Part shown: positions 44,101-56,290 of the stretch, piece after piece
Layout of the letters: each line of letters opens with the position of its first letter
Position numbering within the stretch: position 1 is the first letter of the stretch
Assembly (NCBI GenBank): GCA_949130495.1
Contig: OX422215.1
Location: forward strand, 68,401,244 to 68,465,243
Length of the DNA stretch: 64,000 nt
Direction: 5' to 3'
Source of the DNA: Sambucus nigra
Lineage: Eukaryota > Streptophyta > Magnoliopsida > Dipsacales > Adoxaceae
Notes under the pieces: model-generated
What the model was told of the DNA's origin: nothing
Seen by the model: the letters and a program-made list of their open reading frames with translations, nothing else
Databases searched by the model: none
Program-made: the position numbers and the translations under genes

Positions 44101-45903
44101 TGTAACAACCCGAGTTTTAATTAATTGACTTTAATTTATTTGGAGTGAAATAAATTTTTTGGAGTTAATGGCTTTTAAAGATTTTAACTTCGTTTTATTA
44201 ATAAATTTTCAATTGGGAATGAATTCGGGTCTTTTACAAATAGGTTATAAAGTTTTTATCATTTAACTGGCAGGAACATTTTTAAGAATCAGATTAACAA
44301 GTCGGATTTCAAAAGATTTGGATTTTATACTGGGGTCATTCGAACGACTTAGCTTCTCATTCGAACGACATCGTACGTCGTTCGAACGACAGAGGCGGTG
44401 GATGGTTAGGAGTCTCGTAATCTAGTTTTAACTCTTAAACCCTTTATATACTAAACTGATACGGGTCTAGGACTTCAAAAATCACTTTTCTCTCAAACTT
44501 TCTCCAGAAAGCTTTTCCAAAACATATTTCTCTCATCTTCAACCCCTAGCCCCTACTTTTAACAAGTTTTGAAGATTCAATTGGTGTTAGCTTAAGAGGA
44601 GTTCAACCTTCTACTCAGATTTTCATTCAACTAATTGCAGGCATGAATACTCTATTATTTTCCTTTAGTATTATGCGTTTTAAGTGTTACCTAAACCTTA
44701 ATTACATGTTTTCTTAAAATTGATTAGCAATCTAATTAGAGAAAGTGGACACATAAAACTTGGGGTTGTTTTGATGAAATTCTTTAATATGATTAATATT
44801 CATAACCCTTGGGTGCGTAGGATTTATGATTGGATTTTGGGTTTTATTGGTGTAGGTTGCATGTAGAAAAATCCTAGTTTTGAAATAAATGGATCTGGGG
44901 CGTATAACGCATGAGATTGGTGTAGAGATAATGAAATTTGGATTTTGATATATTAATGATGAAATCTCGGTATATTTAATATAGAATAATTAAATTGGAT
45001 TAATTGGGTATTTTGTCAATGTAATAATTAAATTAAGATTTAATTAAATTGGACGATTTTGCGTAGTTTGGTATGTTAATTTATTTATGCTTGCTTATGT
45101 GACTTGTTGGTATTATTACTTTGCCTTTGTAATGACGGGTTGTTGGGTATTTTTTCTCTCCCTCTGTTGTTAGGATGCCCCTAGGTATGAGACTAATAGT
45201 AGGCCTTTAGATGATTTACGTCTTGTAGGTATGGGACTAGTGAGGGTAGATTATCGCATGTTTATCATTTTGGGGGTGGGATAATTTTTGATATTTTATC
45301 GACGTTACGCTAGTCTAGGCATGGGGCTAGGACGAAGTTTATGTTAAAAATTCATCCTATACATAGGATAGGACGTATTGATAACTTGGGGACCCTTAGG
45401 TATGGGACTGATGGGTATTTTTGAGGATCTCAAATCGATAAAAGGGTGGGGTAATTTATAAATTGAGAAATTGAGAATTAATGCCTAAGATAAAATCGGG
45501 TATTAAAATTTGTGACGACATAATGTGTCGGGACCGACAGTTTAAACGGGCTAGAGGACGATTGACAAGGGAAAGTGTGACACTTTGGTGGATTACCATC
45601 CGGGACGGGAGGACCGTCATAATAAAAAGTGAGAACAATAATAAAAGTTGGTTAATTTAATTAAATTAACATCGTGGGACTTGGGAATTTAAAATCATAT
45701 TGATGTGCCTTTTTTAAATGAGAATTTCTGAGGGTAGTTAGTGATTTTTATTTATCGCGTTTAATTATTTCGTTTAATTAAAATATTCTATTATGATATT
45801 TATTGCGTATAATGCTACTGTCTGGATTCAAGGATCATATTTGTGGGGAGTAATGTGTATTCATGCTTGGGGCTCTGACCTCATGCATTGACTAACTTTT
45901 TCA
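44101..45903 (+). mobile_element. Candidate solo LTR, chromovirus-like
   Basis: Begins TGTAACAACCCGAG, a typical start for chromoviral (Tekay/Del-like) LTRs, and ends ...CTTTTTCA at 45903, exactly where FAR1-type coding sequence resumes on the other strand. It has palindromic TTCGAACGAC boxes at about 44338-44392, a TATA-like ctttatatact at 44447-44457 and a CT-rich stretch after it. No internal region or second LTR is present. Flanks gttat and gggga do not match, so it may not be a simple solo LTR. Confidence 0.6.
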
Positions 45904-47178
45904 GGGGAGTAGTGGTGGAGAAAACGTGATTCATGTAACAAGGAACCCAAGTCGAATGGATGTCAAACATATAGCGTAGCCATTTATTGTCATTCAAGCC
46001 ACCCTTCTCAATAAGATAAATCCACTTAAAATCAAAACTCTTCCTTCAACTTTGTATTCTAAATGCAATCTGAAAACTTATTATAGTAAGCATTGTATGA
46101 CATGGAGTCTATCTTTTCATAAAACTTTGTCAATATATACCAACTACAATATTTATGAAACGTATTAGGAGGGGCGTGTAATATTGCTTTGGTCAATGCT
46201 AGATCTTGATAAGTGATAATCATTTTAGGGGCTTCACTCGGCATAACACTGAGAAAATGGTTGAATAACCAGATGAATGAATCAACCGTCTCATCACCCA
46301 AGAATGCATAAACAAATACAATAATCCGTTCGTGATTATTAACACCCAGTAATGGCATAAATATCAAACTCCACCGAATAGTGTTGTACATTATATTAAA
46401 TATTACAACATCCCCATAAAACTTGTATGAATGTCTTGAAGTGTCATCAGTTCGTCGGACTTTATTTCGAACATGAATGATGGATTCTTAACTTATTCAA
46501 GCTTCAGATACTATCATGACTCTTTATCTCTCTCTGCAAGTCCCTCTCGTAATTATACAGATCCTTTTACGTACATCTAGTGTTCTCAAAACATCCAACA
46601 ATCCAAGAAAATTAAATTATTGATGTGTTGGAATGTTAATAGCACTAAGATGTTGGGACAAACACTTTTGGGATTCTAAAAGTGTGTGGTGAGATCGTAA
46701 AATATGTGTTTTATCGGGTGTAGACAACGGCTGATTGTGTACCTAAAGAAATTAACTAACTATGAATGACAATGTTGTCCCCTTTACAATAATAAGTCTA
46801 GTACGACAACCTTCACTTACTACCCCCACTTTCTTTTTGCACTTAGAATTACAATTACCATACCCTTTCCTTCTTTAAAACATACGTACTCCTTCTGAAT
46901 AATCTTATCAGTTCCACATTTTTTCTTCTCACTCCACTTTCGAACACTAAAGCCTGCAACTTTGGAATACACATATTTTAAAATCATGGACGTCTTCTAA
47001 GGATTGAAATTCCTGTCCCAGTTTGGGGGTGATATCCTCCTAGACTTGAAATTCTTGACCCAGTTTGGGGGTGATATACTCCTTCATCTTCTACAGCTAT
47101 CTCTAAATTATGTCGCCTCTCTAAATCAAAATTCATATTCTCCCCTATACTCCCCACACCATCATAATCATTCTCCAT
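45904..47178 (-). pseudogene. FAR1-related / MULE transposase pseudogene
   Basis: Transposase-derived transcription-factor family (FHY3/FAR1/FRS). The start is probably the ATG at 47178 (MENDYDGVGSIGEN), followed by a 40-base-type coding duplication (YHPQTG twice, 47003-47092). The FAR1 DNA-binding domain is readable at about 46690-46985 (KVAGFSVRKWSEKKKC...KIIQKEYVCFKEG, then GCRTRLIIVKG and later HNQPLSTPDKTHIL). The MULE transposase domain is at 46059-46480 (YKFYGDVVIFNIMYNT; FIWLFNHFLSVMPSEAPKMIITYQDLALTKAI; CSWYILTKF), then DNKWLRYMFDIHSTWVPCYM near 45940-46000. Several stops (for example near 46055 and 46760) and truncation at 45904 by an LTR. The zinc-finger C-terminus is missing. Confidence 0.82.
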
Positions 47179-47940
47179 TTAACTGTAAAAAACTATAAAA
47201 TATATTTTTTTAACAAATAAAAATTTAACCAATACAATTTTAACTGAAGTAACAATACAAATTTAATTGAAGTAACAATACTTGCATAAGACAAATTTAA
47301 ACAAATTTAATTGAAGTAATAATATAAATTTTTTAACAGCTATACGAATTTAATACTTGCTATATTTTTTTTTTCCAACTAGACCCACCATGTTTGAACA
47401 CCTATACAAGTTTAATTGAAGTAACAATACAAAAAATACAAATTTAACTGAAAAAACTAGACCTATCAGTTTTAACACGCGGAAATCTATAAAAATGTAA
47501 CCAATACGCAAAAATGATGGGAACACACGAACGACTATATCTATTTTTTCCAATACACAAAATTAACTATTTCACAAAAATGATGGGAACATACAACAAT
47601 GGTATTCAGTTTAAAACAAATTGGGTCTTTTTTTTTGTTTGAAAACAAAAAAGGATGTGTCTTTAAATGGTATTCAGTTATACCTTTAGAGCAAATAAAC
47701 AATCAAAGGTAGAAAAAATGATGGAAACACAGGGACATATCTTTAAACATAGGTACATAACTATATCTTTTAATGGAGTTTCTATGCGTGAGGTTTTTGT
47801 TGAGGTAAGATGTGGTGAGGTGAGGTCAGGGCTCAGAACGTCTGTGTGAGGAGAGAGACATTGGTTGGGTGAAAATGGTAGTTCATTTTAGTTACCGTGC
47901 ATGTGACACAGGAGAGATAAATAGTGGGTTTGTTTATTAA
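47179..47940. other. AT-rich stretch with short repeats
   Basis: Repeated phrases aatttaattgaagtaacaata (three or more times, 47225-47430) and caaaaatgatgggaacaca (47510, 47575). No gene recognised; the right part may belong to the 3' LTR of the copia element, whose outer end I could not place. Confidence 0.45.
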
Positions 47941-48010
47941 ATGTTCACAGTGTGCATATGATGTGTTTTAGGACCGCATGTAGTCATGTATTTTAAGGAT
48001 CCACATGATA

Positions 48011-48048
48011 CACACGCGCACACACACACACACACACACACACTAACA
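48011..48048 (-). repeat. (CA)n run at the start of the copia 3' LTR
   Basis: In element sense the LTR starts TGTTAG followed by a TG repeat. It abuts a polypurine tract (minus TTTGAGGGGGA, 48049-48059), the usual copia 3' arrangement. Confidence 0.65.
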
Positions 48049-48059
48049 TCCCCCTCAAA

Positions 48060-49760
48060 CTTAAGATAGTCAAGTGTTAGAGAACTTGAGTTTGGTATAA
48101 GTCTTGAAAATGTCATGGACAATGAGCTTTGGAAAAGATATCGGCAGTTTGATAAGTGGATGTGACAGGGAGTAGATGAATATAGCCACGAAGAATATGT
48201 TAACAAAAAATGATAATAAATATCAATATGTTTGGTTTTTTAATGAAAGGTGTCATTATAATTCATCTAAATAACACTTCGATTATCATAACAAAGAATA
48301 GTGGCAGTAGAGGAAGAAACAAACATATATCCAAGTAGCCAACGAAGTTAAAGAAGTTTATGTATACTATCAACAAGAGAACGATATTTGGATTTTTTTA
48401 CTCGATAGAAAAGTAACAGAATATTTATATTTTCTCCAAGAAATAAGGGAGTCACCTAAGAATAAATAATATCTAATAGTAAAGAGACGATTAGTGGGAT
48501 ATCCAAGCCAATCAACATCAGAATATGCACGTAAAACCATAAAGGTGTGAGCAGAATAATGAAGATCGTGAAATAAAGTGCCTTCAATGAGCGAAGACTA
48601 AGCAGAACAATATTATAATGAGTGGATCGAGGAGCAGATAAAAACTGACTAATAATATGAACTACGTTGACAATGTCTGGGGGAGTAATTACGAGATATA
48701 ACAAGTTGCCTAACGATTGGCGTATCATCATCGAGGAGAGTGAATTTAAGGGCAGTGAGCCTGATTATGTGATTAAGACGAGTAGGAGTAGTTTTGCAAT
48801 CAGTAATACCAGTGCGAGCTAAAATATCATAAGAGTATTTAGTTGATAAAGATAACAGTCATTGGTATCAGAAAGAGATTTAAGGCCTAAGAAATATCTT
48901 AGTCGACCAATATCCTTCATATCAAAATGCTGACTAAGAGAGACTTTGATTTTAGTGATACCATCAAGATTATCCCTAATAATGATCATATCATCCACAT
49001 ATAGGAGATGAAGAGTGCTACTAATAGTGGTTTTATAGATAAAGAGACCAGATTCATATGAACTTGGAGTGAATCCATATTTTTGAATTATGAAACTAAA
49101 CTTGTCAAACCAGGCTCGATGGACTTACTTAAGGTCATTAAGAGACGAATCTTTCAAACTTGAGATAGTGATTAAGCATAAATTGGAGGAGGTTCCATAT
49201 AAACTTATACAATAAGATCACTGTCGAGGAAGGAATTTTTCACATCAATGTGAAATATTGCCACTTATGAGCTACAACAACAATAATAAGACTACGAACT
49301 CAGGTCTGGTGAGCAACATGGGAAAATGTTTCTTCATAATAAGTGACATACTCTTGAATGTATCCCTTTGTAACCAGACGAGCTTTGTATTATTCCACTG
49401 TGCTATCTGAATGGGTTTTGACTTTGCAAACCCATTTGCATCCAATAGTACTCTTTTTAGGAGGAAGATGAACAAGATCCCAAGTTTGGTGTTCATGTAA
49501 TGCACATAATTCTTCTCTCGTGGCATGTTGCCACTAAGGGTTAGAATTTGATTCTTTGTACTTTTGAGGCTCATGATGAGACAACATAATAGAGAAACAA
49601 TGATAATCAAGGAGATGGTGACTGGGTTATTTTACCCGAGTATAATGATGAAAAGGTGGGTCAGGGTCAAGAGTAATAAGTGCGGTAGACTCATTGGGAG
49701 AGGTCGATATTATGATCTCAGATTCAGGACTAGTTGATGGAGACTGGGTTTTGCCACGAT
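48060..49760 (-). pseudogene. Copia reverse transcriptase / RNase H, heavily decayed
   Basis: Diagnostic pieces on the minus strand: IGCKWV-type start read as CKWVCKVKTHSDSTVE near 49390-49450, then YKARLVTKGYIQEY; the catalytic YVDDMIII at about 48978-49003; and HFDMKDIG and RYFLGL-like text near 48880-48930. Many stops and frame changes. The 112-codon open frame at 49272-49610 is a mixture of frames, not a real protein. Confidence 0.78.
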
Positions 49761-49773
49761 GTCGCATCATCAA

Positions 49774-51483
49774 TGCTGGTCGTTTATTATTTTCGGCTCA
49801 CTAACTCAATAAAAAACCCTAAACTATGACTACACTCTTTTAAGAAAGTATAGCGGCTAGTCCGGGTATCGAAAATCCACAAAGACTAGTTGCTAGAATT
49901 TAATCGATTTAATACTTCTCAATAAAAGTGTAAAAGATAATGTTAATAAAAAGGAGAAGATAAATAGACGAGTGTATTTAAACTAGATTAACAAAAGGAA
50001 TAAAAACCATAGGTTGCGAGAGATATCCCTCACCCCGAGTTAATTGGTATAAATGGTTACATGGGTTCACAAGCTATTATAGTTGAGTCTCATTCAACAG
50101 TTAATTAAATTCAGATTCCTCACCCCCTAAATTCGCATAAAAGCCTAATATGATTTTGGCATCAATAAATACGCGAAAATTATACACACAAGGTCGTAAA
50201 TACGGAGCATACATGATATACCCCGTTAAATCTCCTAAGAATAATGACTAGGACAACCGAATCAAAATAAACTCATGAAAACTCATCACCATACCAAAGC
50301 AACCAAATCAACCCCAGGTTAGTTCAATCTAATACAACTCAATTTAAACTGGCCACTAAGCATGATGAAATACATAAATAAACTAAGTTAAGACAACTAA
50401 TTAATTAATGCAGACAAGAATTAAATAATCTACAACACTTAACTAGACACGAAATTAAATACATAAAGGAAAATAAAGCATAAAATGGACAAAGAAGAAG
50501 ATGAATAATAAAGTGAAGCTTACATAAATGGGTATTACCCACAAAAATGAAGGAGAGTGGTGGTATCCAATAAAATCCCCCAAATGTTTCTTAACCTAAG
50601 TTCTAAACTAAAAAGGAGAGAAATAAGAGATGTCCTCCAAAAAATAAACAAACTCTCCTTTTATACTTAAGTTACAAAAATAACAAAAGAAAAAAAAGAA
50701 AAAAGAAAAGAAAAGAGGAAATAAAATCTCGACCAAGGCAAAAATAGGGAACCGGTTGACCGGAGGTGGTGGCCGGTCGGCCGCGTGTGAGGAAAGGGAG
50801 CTACTGTAAAGCGCGAAGGCAAAACCCAGAAAGGCTATTCGAAAGGTTCCAAGGGGCGATTGACTGTCGGCAACAAAGAGACCCTACTGCTTTTGACGCA
50901 AGCAAAAAATGGAATCATCGATCAACCGCGGGTGGTGGGCTACTTCCTGTTTTCCTTCTCAAGCCAAAGAACACATCCTCAAATAAGCAAAGCGCACGAG
51001 ACCTACTACCAAATTTAATCACAAGCAAAAGGCTCCATGGTTTGAAGGACCAATTTCAAGACCAGCTACTGCAAAATTAGGGCCAGGAAAAAAAGGTCTT
51101 TTATTTTTTTGTTTTGCAAAATTATTTTCTTTTATTTCTTCCCCGATTAAAAATTCATAACTTCTTCGTTTGGATTCTAATTTTCTTACCGTTTGTTGGC
51201 ACGTGAAGCTTGGCCTGAGAGCATCATCATTCGTGAAGATATTGGGCAAAACTCCCAAAGTATGAATTTACTCAATTTCCCCTGAATGTGCGAGCTTCGA
51301 CGAAACTTTATCGAAATGCCTCCAAACTTCACACTAAGCACCGTAACACCTACAAAAGCTCAATAATATCTCAAATAACATGTTAGCATATAAAAAGGAG
51401 GTTGTCTGGTTAATGATCATAATTATAGGAATTAAATTACCCTAGAGGGCTAAAATGTATAAGTATCGAGGGTATAAAGTGCA
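49774..51483 (-). mobile_element. Candidate solo LTR inserted in the copia element
   Basis: About 1.7 kb with plus-strand ends TGCTGGTCG...AAAGTGCA; in minus sense it starts TGCACTTTATACCCTCG. A minus-strand TATA box (GTATAAAAGGAG, about 50658-50670) fits an LTR. Layout (ATACC near the start, then TTTTGTAGGTG) resembles the LTR ending at 59668. Target duplication was not clear (atcaa and atgat), so the ends are provisional. Open frames inside are not recognisable proteins. Confidence 0.55.
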
Positions 51484-51489
51484 ATGATT

Positions 51490-52300
51490 CAGGATAAATC
51501 ACTAATATTTTGGGGAAAGGAAATAATGTCATTTGTTAGAGATGTATTAAAGGGAAACACATATGAGACACGAGTATTAGGGGAGGTGTCGAGATTATCA
51601 AGGAAAAGACCTGTGGTGGGATTAGTGAATAATGACTGGGAGTATAAGAGGATATATAAAATTGAGAAAGAGAGCAGAATATGGTGTGTTCCCAAAATGT
51701 GACACGACGAGAGATGTGAAGTCACTTAGAAATAGGATCCCAACATCGATAAGCTTTATATTCTATCCTATATCCAATAAAAAAAATAAAGACGAGCATA
51801 AGTTTCTAATTTTAAATTCTTGTGTGGTTAAAGAGTGCAAAAAAGGCACATCTGAATACTTTGAGAATAGGGTATGCAAGGGCGATGCCATGAAGACGTT
51901 CATAGGGTAACCAGTTAGAAATAACTGTCATTGGAGTACGATTAATGGTGTAAAATTTAGTGAGAGAGGCCTCACCCTAAAAACGTTCAAGGCAAGAGCT
52001 TGAGATGAGAAGTGTTTAAACAGTGTCTAAGCTATGACGACAAGTCCATTTTGTTGAGACGTACCTGGTTGGGACTATTGAGAGAGAGTACCTTGTTAAC
52101 GAAGAAAATTAAGGGAATTTATTTATTTATATTCCATGGCATTGTCAACATGAAAATTTTTAATGGTGTAAGAAAATTGAGTTTCAACCATGTGAGCAAA
52201 CTTGTAATTGATAGATAAGTTTGTATTATATTCGTTAAACATTGTAATCAAGTAATTACAGAATTCGTAGATATATTTAAACTTCCCTTAGTTTATAGCC
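51490..52300 (-). pseudogene. Copia integrase fragment, decayed
   Basis: Minus-strand pieces: KFAHMVETQFSYTIKNFHVDNAMEYK near 52140-52215 (end of the catalytic core, D in VDNAMEY), then TSQQNGLVVIA near 52030-52070, where the catalytic glutamate (normally VVERKH) is lost. Frame-shifted copies of the downstream FGCLCY and FLGYP blocks follow toward 51700. Clearly inactive. Confidence 0.72.
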
Positions 52301-52339
52301 CCCAATTGTGTATATTATTTATTGATTTTCACTTCGAGT

Positions 52340-52505
52340 AATTCTACGTTAACTCACGAATTCAACTCATTTTGTACTAGTCACGGACGTGTCGTGTCTG
52401 TATTGGTTCGCATCTAGGGTCTACTGTGTATTATTCAATATACGAACCAATGTAGACACGATACGTCAGTGAGTCGCACAAAATGAATCAAAATTTTGAG
52501 TCGAC
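52340..52505. repeat. Imperfect inverted repeat (hairpin, about 165 bp)
   Basis: The left arm caactcattttgtactagtc...gacgtgtcgtgtct...attggttcg mirrors the right arm cgaaccaatgtagacacgatacgtcagtgagtcgcacaaaatgaatc. Arms are about 65 bases around a 25-base loop near 52420. Probably a small MITE; no target duplication identified. Confidence 0.75.
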
Positions 52506-53180
52506 CTAAAATTACACTTTCCCATATTGATAGCAAAAGCCTTAAGAAAAAAATTCTCTCTTTTTTGAATCAAGCCTTCAATTCGTTCACTTTATTTATT
52601 TATTTTAATGTGGCACCATCCGTATTCAATCAGAATTGTGTGAAAGTACGGGTTTCCCATATTAGATGGAGAAAACATTTACGAGATTTATTATTATCCC
52701 TTTTATTGGTTTTAGCAATCCTGAAAAAATAAGAACTAAACTCCACTTGACTAATAATGGCTCATTTTTCTATTGTGAGATTTAAAAAAATAGCTTTATC
52801 TATACTACTCCAAACATGACATAGTTAAATTCAAGTTTTGTGTGAGAGTTTTTTAGCTCTTTCAGAATGATTTGGAATAATATGTCCCTGATATTAAAAT
52901 TATCTCAATTATAAAATTCTCAAAACCTTACAATAATTAAAAAGGGTGTGAATTATCCTCGGGCTCATCACAAAATAAGAAATTAAGTGAGACTTAGATA
53001 TGTTTTTGTATAAAATATAATTAATGGTTAAGCCTCTATGACTATTGGTTTAAAATCTCTAATATCTTGAAAGGAGGGTTTCTGAAACGAGATTATATAT
53101 AAAATTGGTTCTACCATACAATTAGTCAAAAAACATTGTAAAAACAATCATTTAATCATTGCAATAAAATTATACACAAT
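52506..53180. other. AT-rich, no recognised gene
   Basis: Plant intergenic sequence with no clear repeats or coding similarity. Confidence 0.4.
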
Positions 53181-53199
53181 ATTGTACCTAAAGAAAAAA

Positions 53200-54840
53200 T
53201 GACTTCTACTTTTTTCTTTGCCCCTCTCATTATGCCTCTTTTCCATTAGATTCTCCTTCCTCACTTCTTCCCAAGCTGCTTGATTTTCCAACCCCAACAT
53301 CCCTCTAACTGATAATAATTTTCATCTTACCTTCTCCCCTCAACTATATCCTCCTGTTATACCTATTTCATATAAAGATAATCTTGTTTATGCTTCAAAC
53401 CACATTTGTTTTCCTTCATGGCTTGAGAGTTTCGAGGAAGATTTTTCAGCAGTGAGCACTTTTGAAGAAGTCAGTACTAAAAACACGTCTGAGTTTTTTA
53501 TTTCTTTAGAGGAACTTATTCATATAAGAGCCTTTTGGATATAATCCTTGGTTGTAAATTAGTGGGATTTCATCTAAGCTTTCATAATTTGGCTGCTCGA
53601 CTGCAAAGGTCATGGAAAACTCATTATGAAATTCAAGTTACTAATATTGGTTCTGGTTTTTTATATGTCGGTTTAAAACCCAAGATTATTACATGATGGC
53701 TTTCGTTAATTGTCCTTGGTTCATATTTAATTATTATCATTATGTTTGTAGATGAAAACAGAATTTTAGGCCCACTCAGAATAAGATACAAAAATGAGTT
53801 TATGGCTGCAAATCCCAAATTTACATGTTGAGTTTTATAATTCAAATACCATGCATGTCATTGATCAAGCCTTATGTATTCCCATCAAACTGTATCTTCA
53901 CATAGACAATACAGCCAGAGCACTGTATGCTCAAATTTGTGTTGAGTTTAACACCACTAAACCATTCTCTTCTGCCATGAAGGTATGGGGTCTTGCTCAT
54001 ACCATTTTATATAAATTGAAGAACTCTATATGTGCTAGTTGTGGTATTGTTGGTCATTCAATATCTCAATGTGCTTTGAAGAAAAATGATCTTATTATTC
54101 CTCCCAATGAGCAACTATCAAATGTGGAGGATATATGGATTACTATTTTTATATGTTCTGGGAAACAAATGCAGAACTACCATCATTCGACCAACACAAT
54201 TAATGGAGGCTCAAGCTTCAACCCAACTGAAAAACCAAACGAAAACCAACCTACCTAGGTTTAAGTGGTAACTTGGGAATAGGCCAGGTAGTTTGGCAAA
54301 ATTATTGAAGCCCAAAGATATTTTAATTGACTCGGTTGGTATTACGTCTTAATCTTTCAAAGCCCAACCACCTGTTTCAAGCCCAATCTTTTTTAAAACC
54401 ACTTACTCTATATTACATATAGTCCAACTTAAACCTCTATCCCAAAACCAAAATATAATTAGCCCATTAGTTCTTAATCCTACACTTTCTAATCTAAACT
54501 GCCAAAAGCTTCCCTCCACTCCCACATTGCCTAATAAGGACCCTATACGGACAACCTTGATTAACCCTATCATTAATAGTAATGATCACCTAAATAATTG
54601 CTAAAATTCCCCTATATTAACTATATGCGTGAAAAAACCTATTACCCAAGCATTAATTGTTGATCACACCCCACTTCCATTTATTTTTATGCCTCTAAAC
54701 ATTCCTCACACCTCCACTAACCCTAAACCTGTTGACCTTATTTCTCCCTCTCTCGATAATCTCGAAGATAGTATGGAAACTCCACCAACCACCATTCTAA
54801 CTCCAGTGTATTAACATTTCCCACCAACCAATCCTTCAAC
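53200..54840 (+). pseudogene. LINE-type ORF1 remnant (DUF4283 and CCHC)
   Basis: ORF1 of plant LINEs binds element RNA. The DUF4283-like part is readable at about 53555-53800 across two frames (GFHLSFHNLAARLQRSWKTHY; VTNIGSGFLYVGLK; NRILGPLRI). The open frame 53794-54258 continues LWLQIPNLHVEFYNSNTMHVI...YLHIDNTARALYAQICVEF and a CCHC knuckle CASCGIVGHSISQC near residues 80-93. The proline-rich part beyond 54260 is broken. No ORF2 endonuclease or RT and no poly(A) tail were seen, so it is truncated or the rest was replaced by the element that starts near 54960. Confidence 0.78.
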
Positions 54841-54959
54841 CGATAATGGACCAGTCCAGTAGGAGAACAAAAATACCAACTGATGAGTGGTATTTTCATC
54901 CATACCGAAGCTGAATGAAAAGCATCATCAAAGGGCATCGCCTTCACTTAGTAAAAAGT

Positions 54960-55559
54960 AAAATGATCATTCTATGAATGGAGGAACGGTGATGTAGTGA
55001 TCGAGCAGATGGACGACGCCCCAATATTATCATGGGAGTACAATGATTATGTACAAACGAACACCCCACTTCGGCCTGCAAGGTGCCAAACTTCGTCAGA
55101 CGAATGAAAGTCAAACCATTTAAATCCTAAAGACTTGTTAACATGTCATTAGTTCAAACAACCATTGCGTTCCCTATTAATGCGATCAGGAATAACGGTG
55201 AACAGGTAACGTGGGAATATAATGGAGGAGACAGAGATGAGCACGTGTCTTTTTTAAATTCATACTCTTCCAACGTGCATGCTATGAATTAGGGTACATA
55301 TTATAAAGGTCGACTATATAAAGCTCCTTGTAGTGTGGAATAAGGATAAGCGAATAATCCCTTATCTCTTTGTAATTTTCATTTCTCCTAAAATCACTAA
55401 AAAAAATTATCCACCCCTTCACCCCATGCATATAGGCCGAGCAGGAATGAATTACGAATATTTTTTATTTCTCTCTCCTCTAATCTCCTTCACTTAATTA
55501 TCATCAAAGTTATAAATTTATTGTGTTGAGTGTATAAACTCAGATTTTTCCCCTCAACA
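54960..55559 (+). repeat. 5' LTR of a plus-strand gypsy element (left end uncertain)
   Basis: Ends ...cccctcaaca at 55559, followed by a primer-binding-site-like attggcataatctgtagg. A TATA box (actatataaagc, about 55313-55324) lies about 240 bases upstream of the end, with a CT-rich region after it. The start was not fixed; about 54960 is a guess from its usual size. Confidence 0.6.
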
Positions 55560-55579
55560 TAATTGGCATAATCTGTAGG
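55560..55579 (+). promoter_or_regulatory. Candidate primer-binding site
   Basis: taattggcataatctgtagg resembles, with changes, the attggcgccgtctgtgg form that often follows gypsy LTRs in plants. Inferred by resemblance only. Confidence 0.45.
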
Positions 55580-55599
55580 ATTGATTATTTCTAAAGTCA

Positions 55600-56290
55600 T
55601 GAACAATAATCAAATGATGTGGGCTATCAATGGCCTCAGAGAGTAGCAACAAGCTCTTCAGAATCATCTTACAAAGATCCTAAGCCACTTATCAGCCATT
55701 TCGTCACTGGTGTTGGAATAACAGTTAGACTAGGATCCTCCCATCGAGCAAAAAATTGAAAAGGAAATACCTTAACCGCCTCCACCTCGTTCGATGCTCT
55801 CCTTCACTGTCCATCGAGTGTCAAATGCGAGGCAGGGTGAATTCCCACCAGTTGTTGAAAATATCGAAGATGTTGGATGAGAGTCTCCCTCTAGTCAAAA
55901 GGTTATGGACTTCCCATGCTATCTAACTTTAAGCTCCTAAAAATGTATTCTTTTGATGGTACCACTAATTCAAAGGACCACATAAATCACTATAGGACCA
56001 CATGGACTTCCTGGCTAGCCCAGACTAGATTAGGTATAGAGCATTTGGCATGACATTAAAGGGTTCAACAAGAACCTGGTTCAACCATTTGCCAACCAAT
56101 TCAATCACATGCTTCAAGGAGATCTCAAAATGATTTGTTCGATATTTTATCAGGAGCTGAGTCCACAATATGACCAACGACTGCCTACTCAATGTCCTTC
56201 AAATTAAGGATGAGAATCTCAGTAAGTATGTGAAGAGGTTTAATGATGAGCTCCTCTATATTTATAACCCAGACGAGAAGGTGGTCGTGT
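55600..56290 (+). pseudogene. Gypsy gag fragment, frameshifted
   Basis: Plus-strand pieces: a start with MNNNQMMWAINGL near 55600, then MYSFDGTTNSKDHINHYRTTWTSWLAQTRLGIE at about 55940-56040, then in shifted frames GSTRTWFNHLPTNSITCFKEIS (56070-56130) and TNDCLLNVLQIKDENLSKYVKRFNDELL (56170-56265). This is the order of the gypsy retrotransposon gag core. It breaks off near 56290 where unrelated GC-rich sequence begins. Confidence 0.72.

Larger units (their letters stand above)
48048..52300 (-). mobile_element. Ty1/copia retrotransposon remnant, split by an LTR
   Basis: Reading right to left: integrase (about 51490-52300), RT (about 48500-49760), a weakly readable RNase H region, then a polypurine tract and 3' LTR start at 48048. 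The order integrase before RT identifies copia rather than gypsy. The integrase and RT parts are separated by 1.7 kb of unrelated LTR-like sequence (49774-51483). The 5' half (gag, protease, 5' LTR) is missing to the right of 52300. Confidence 0.8.
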
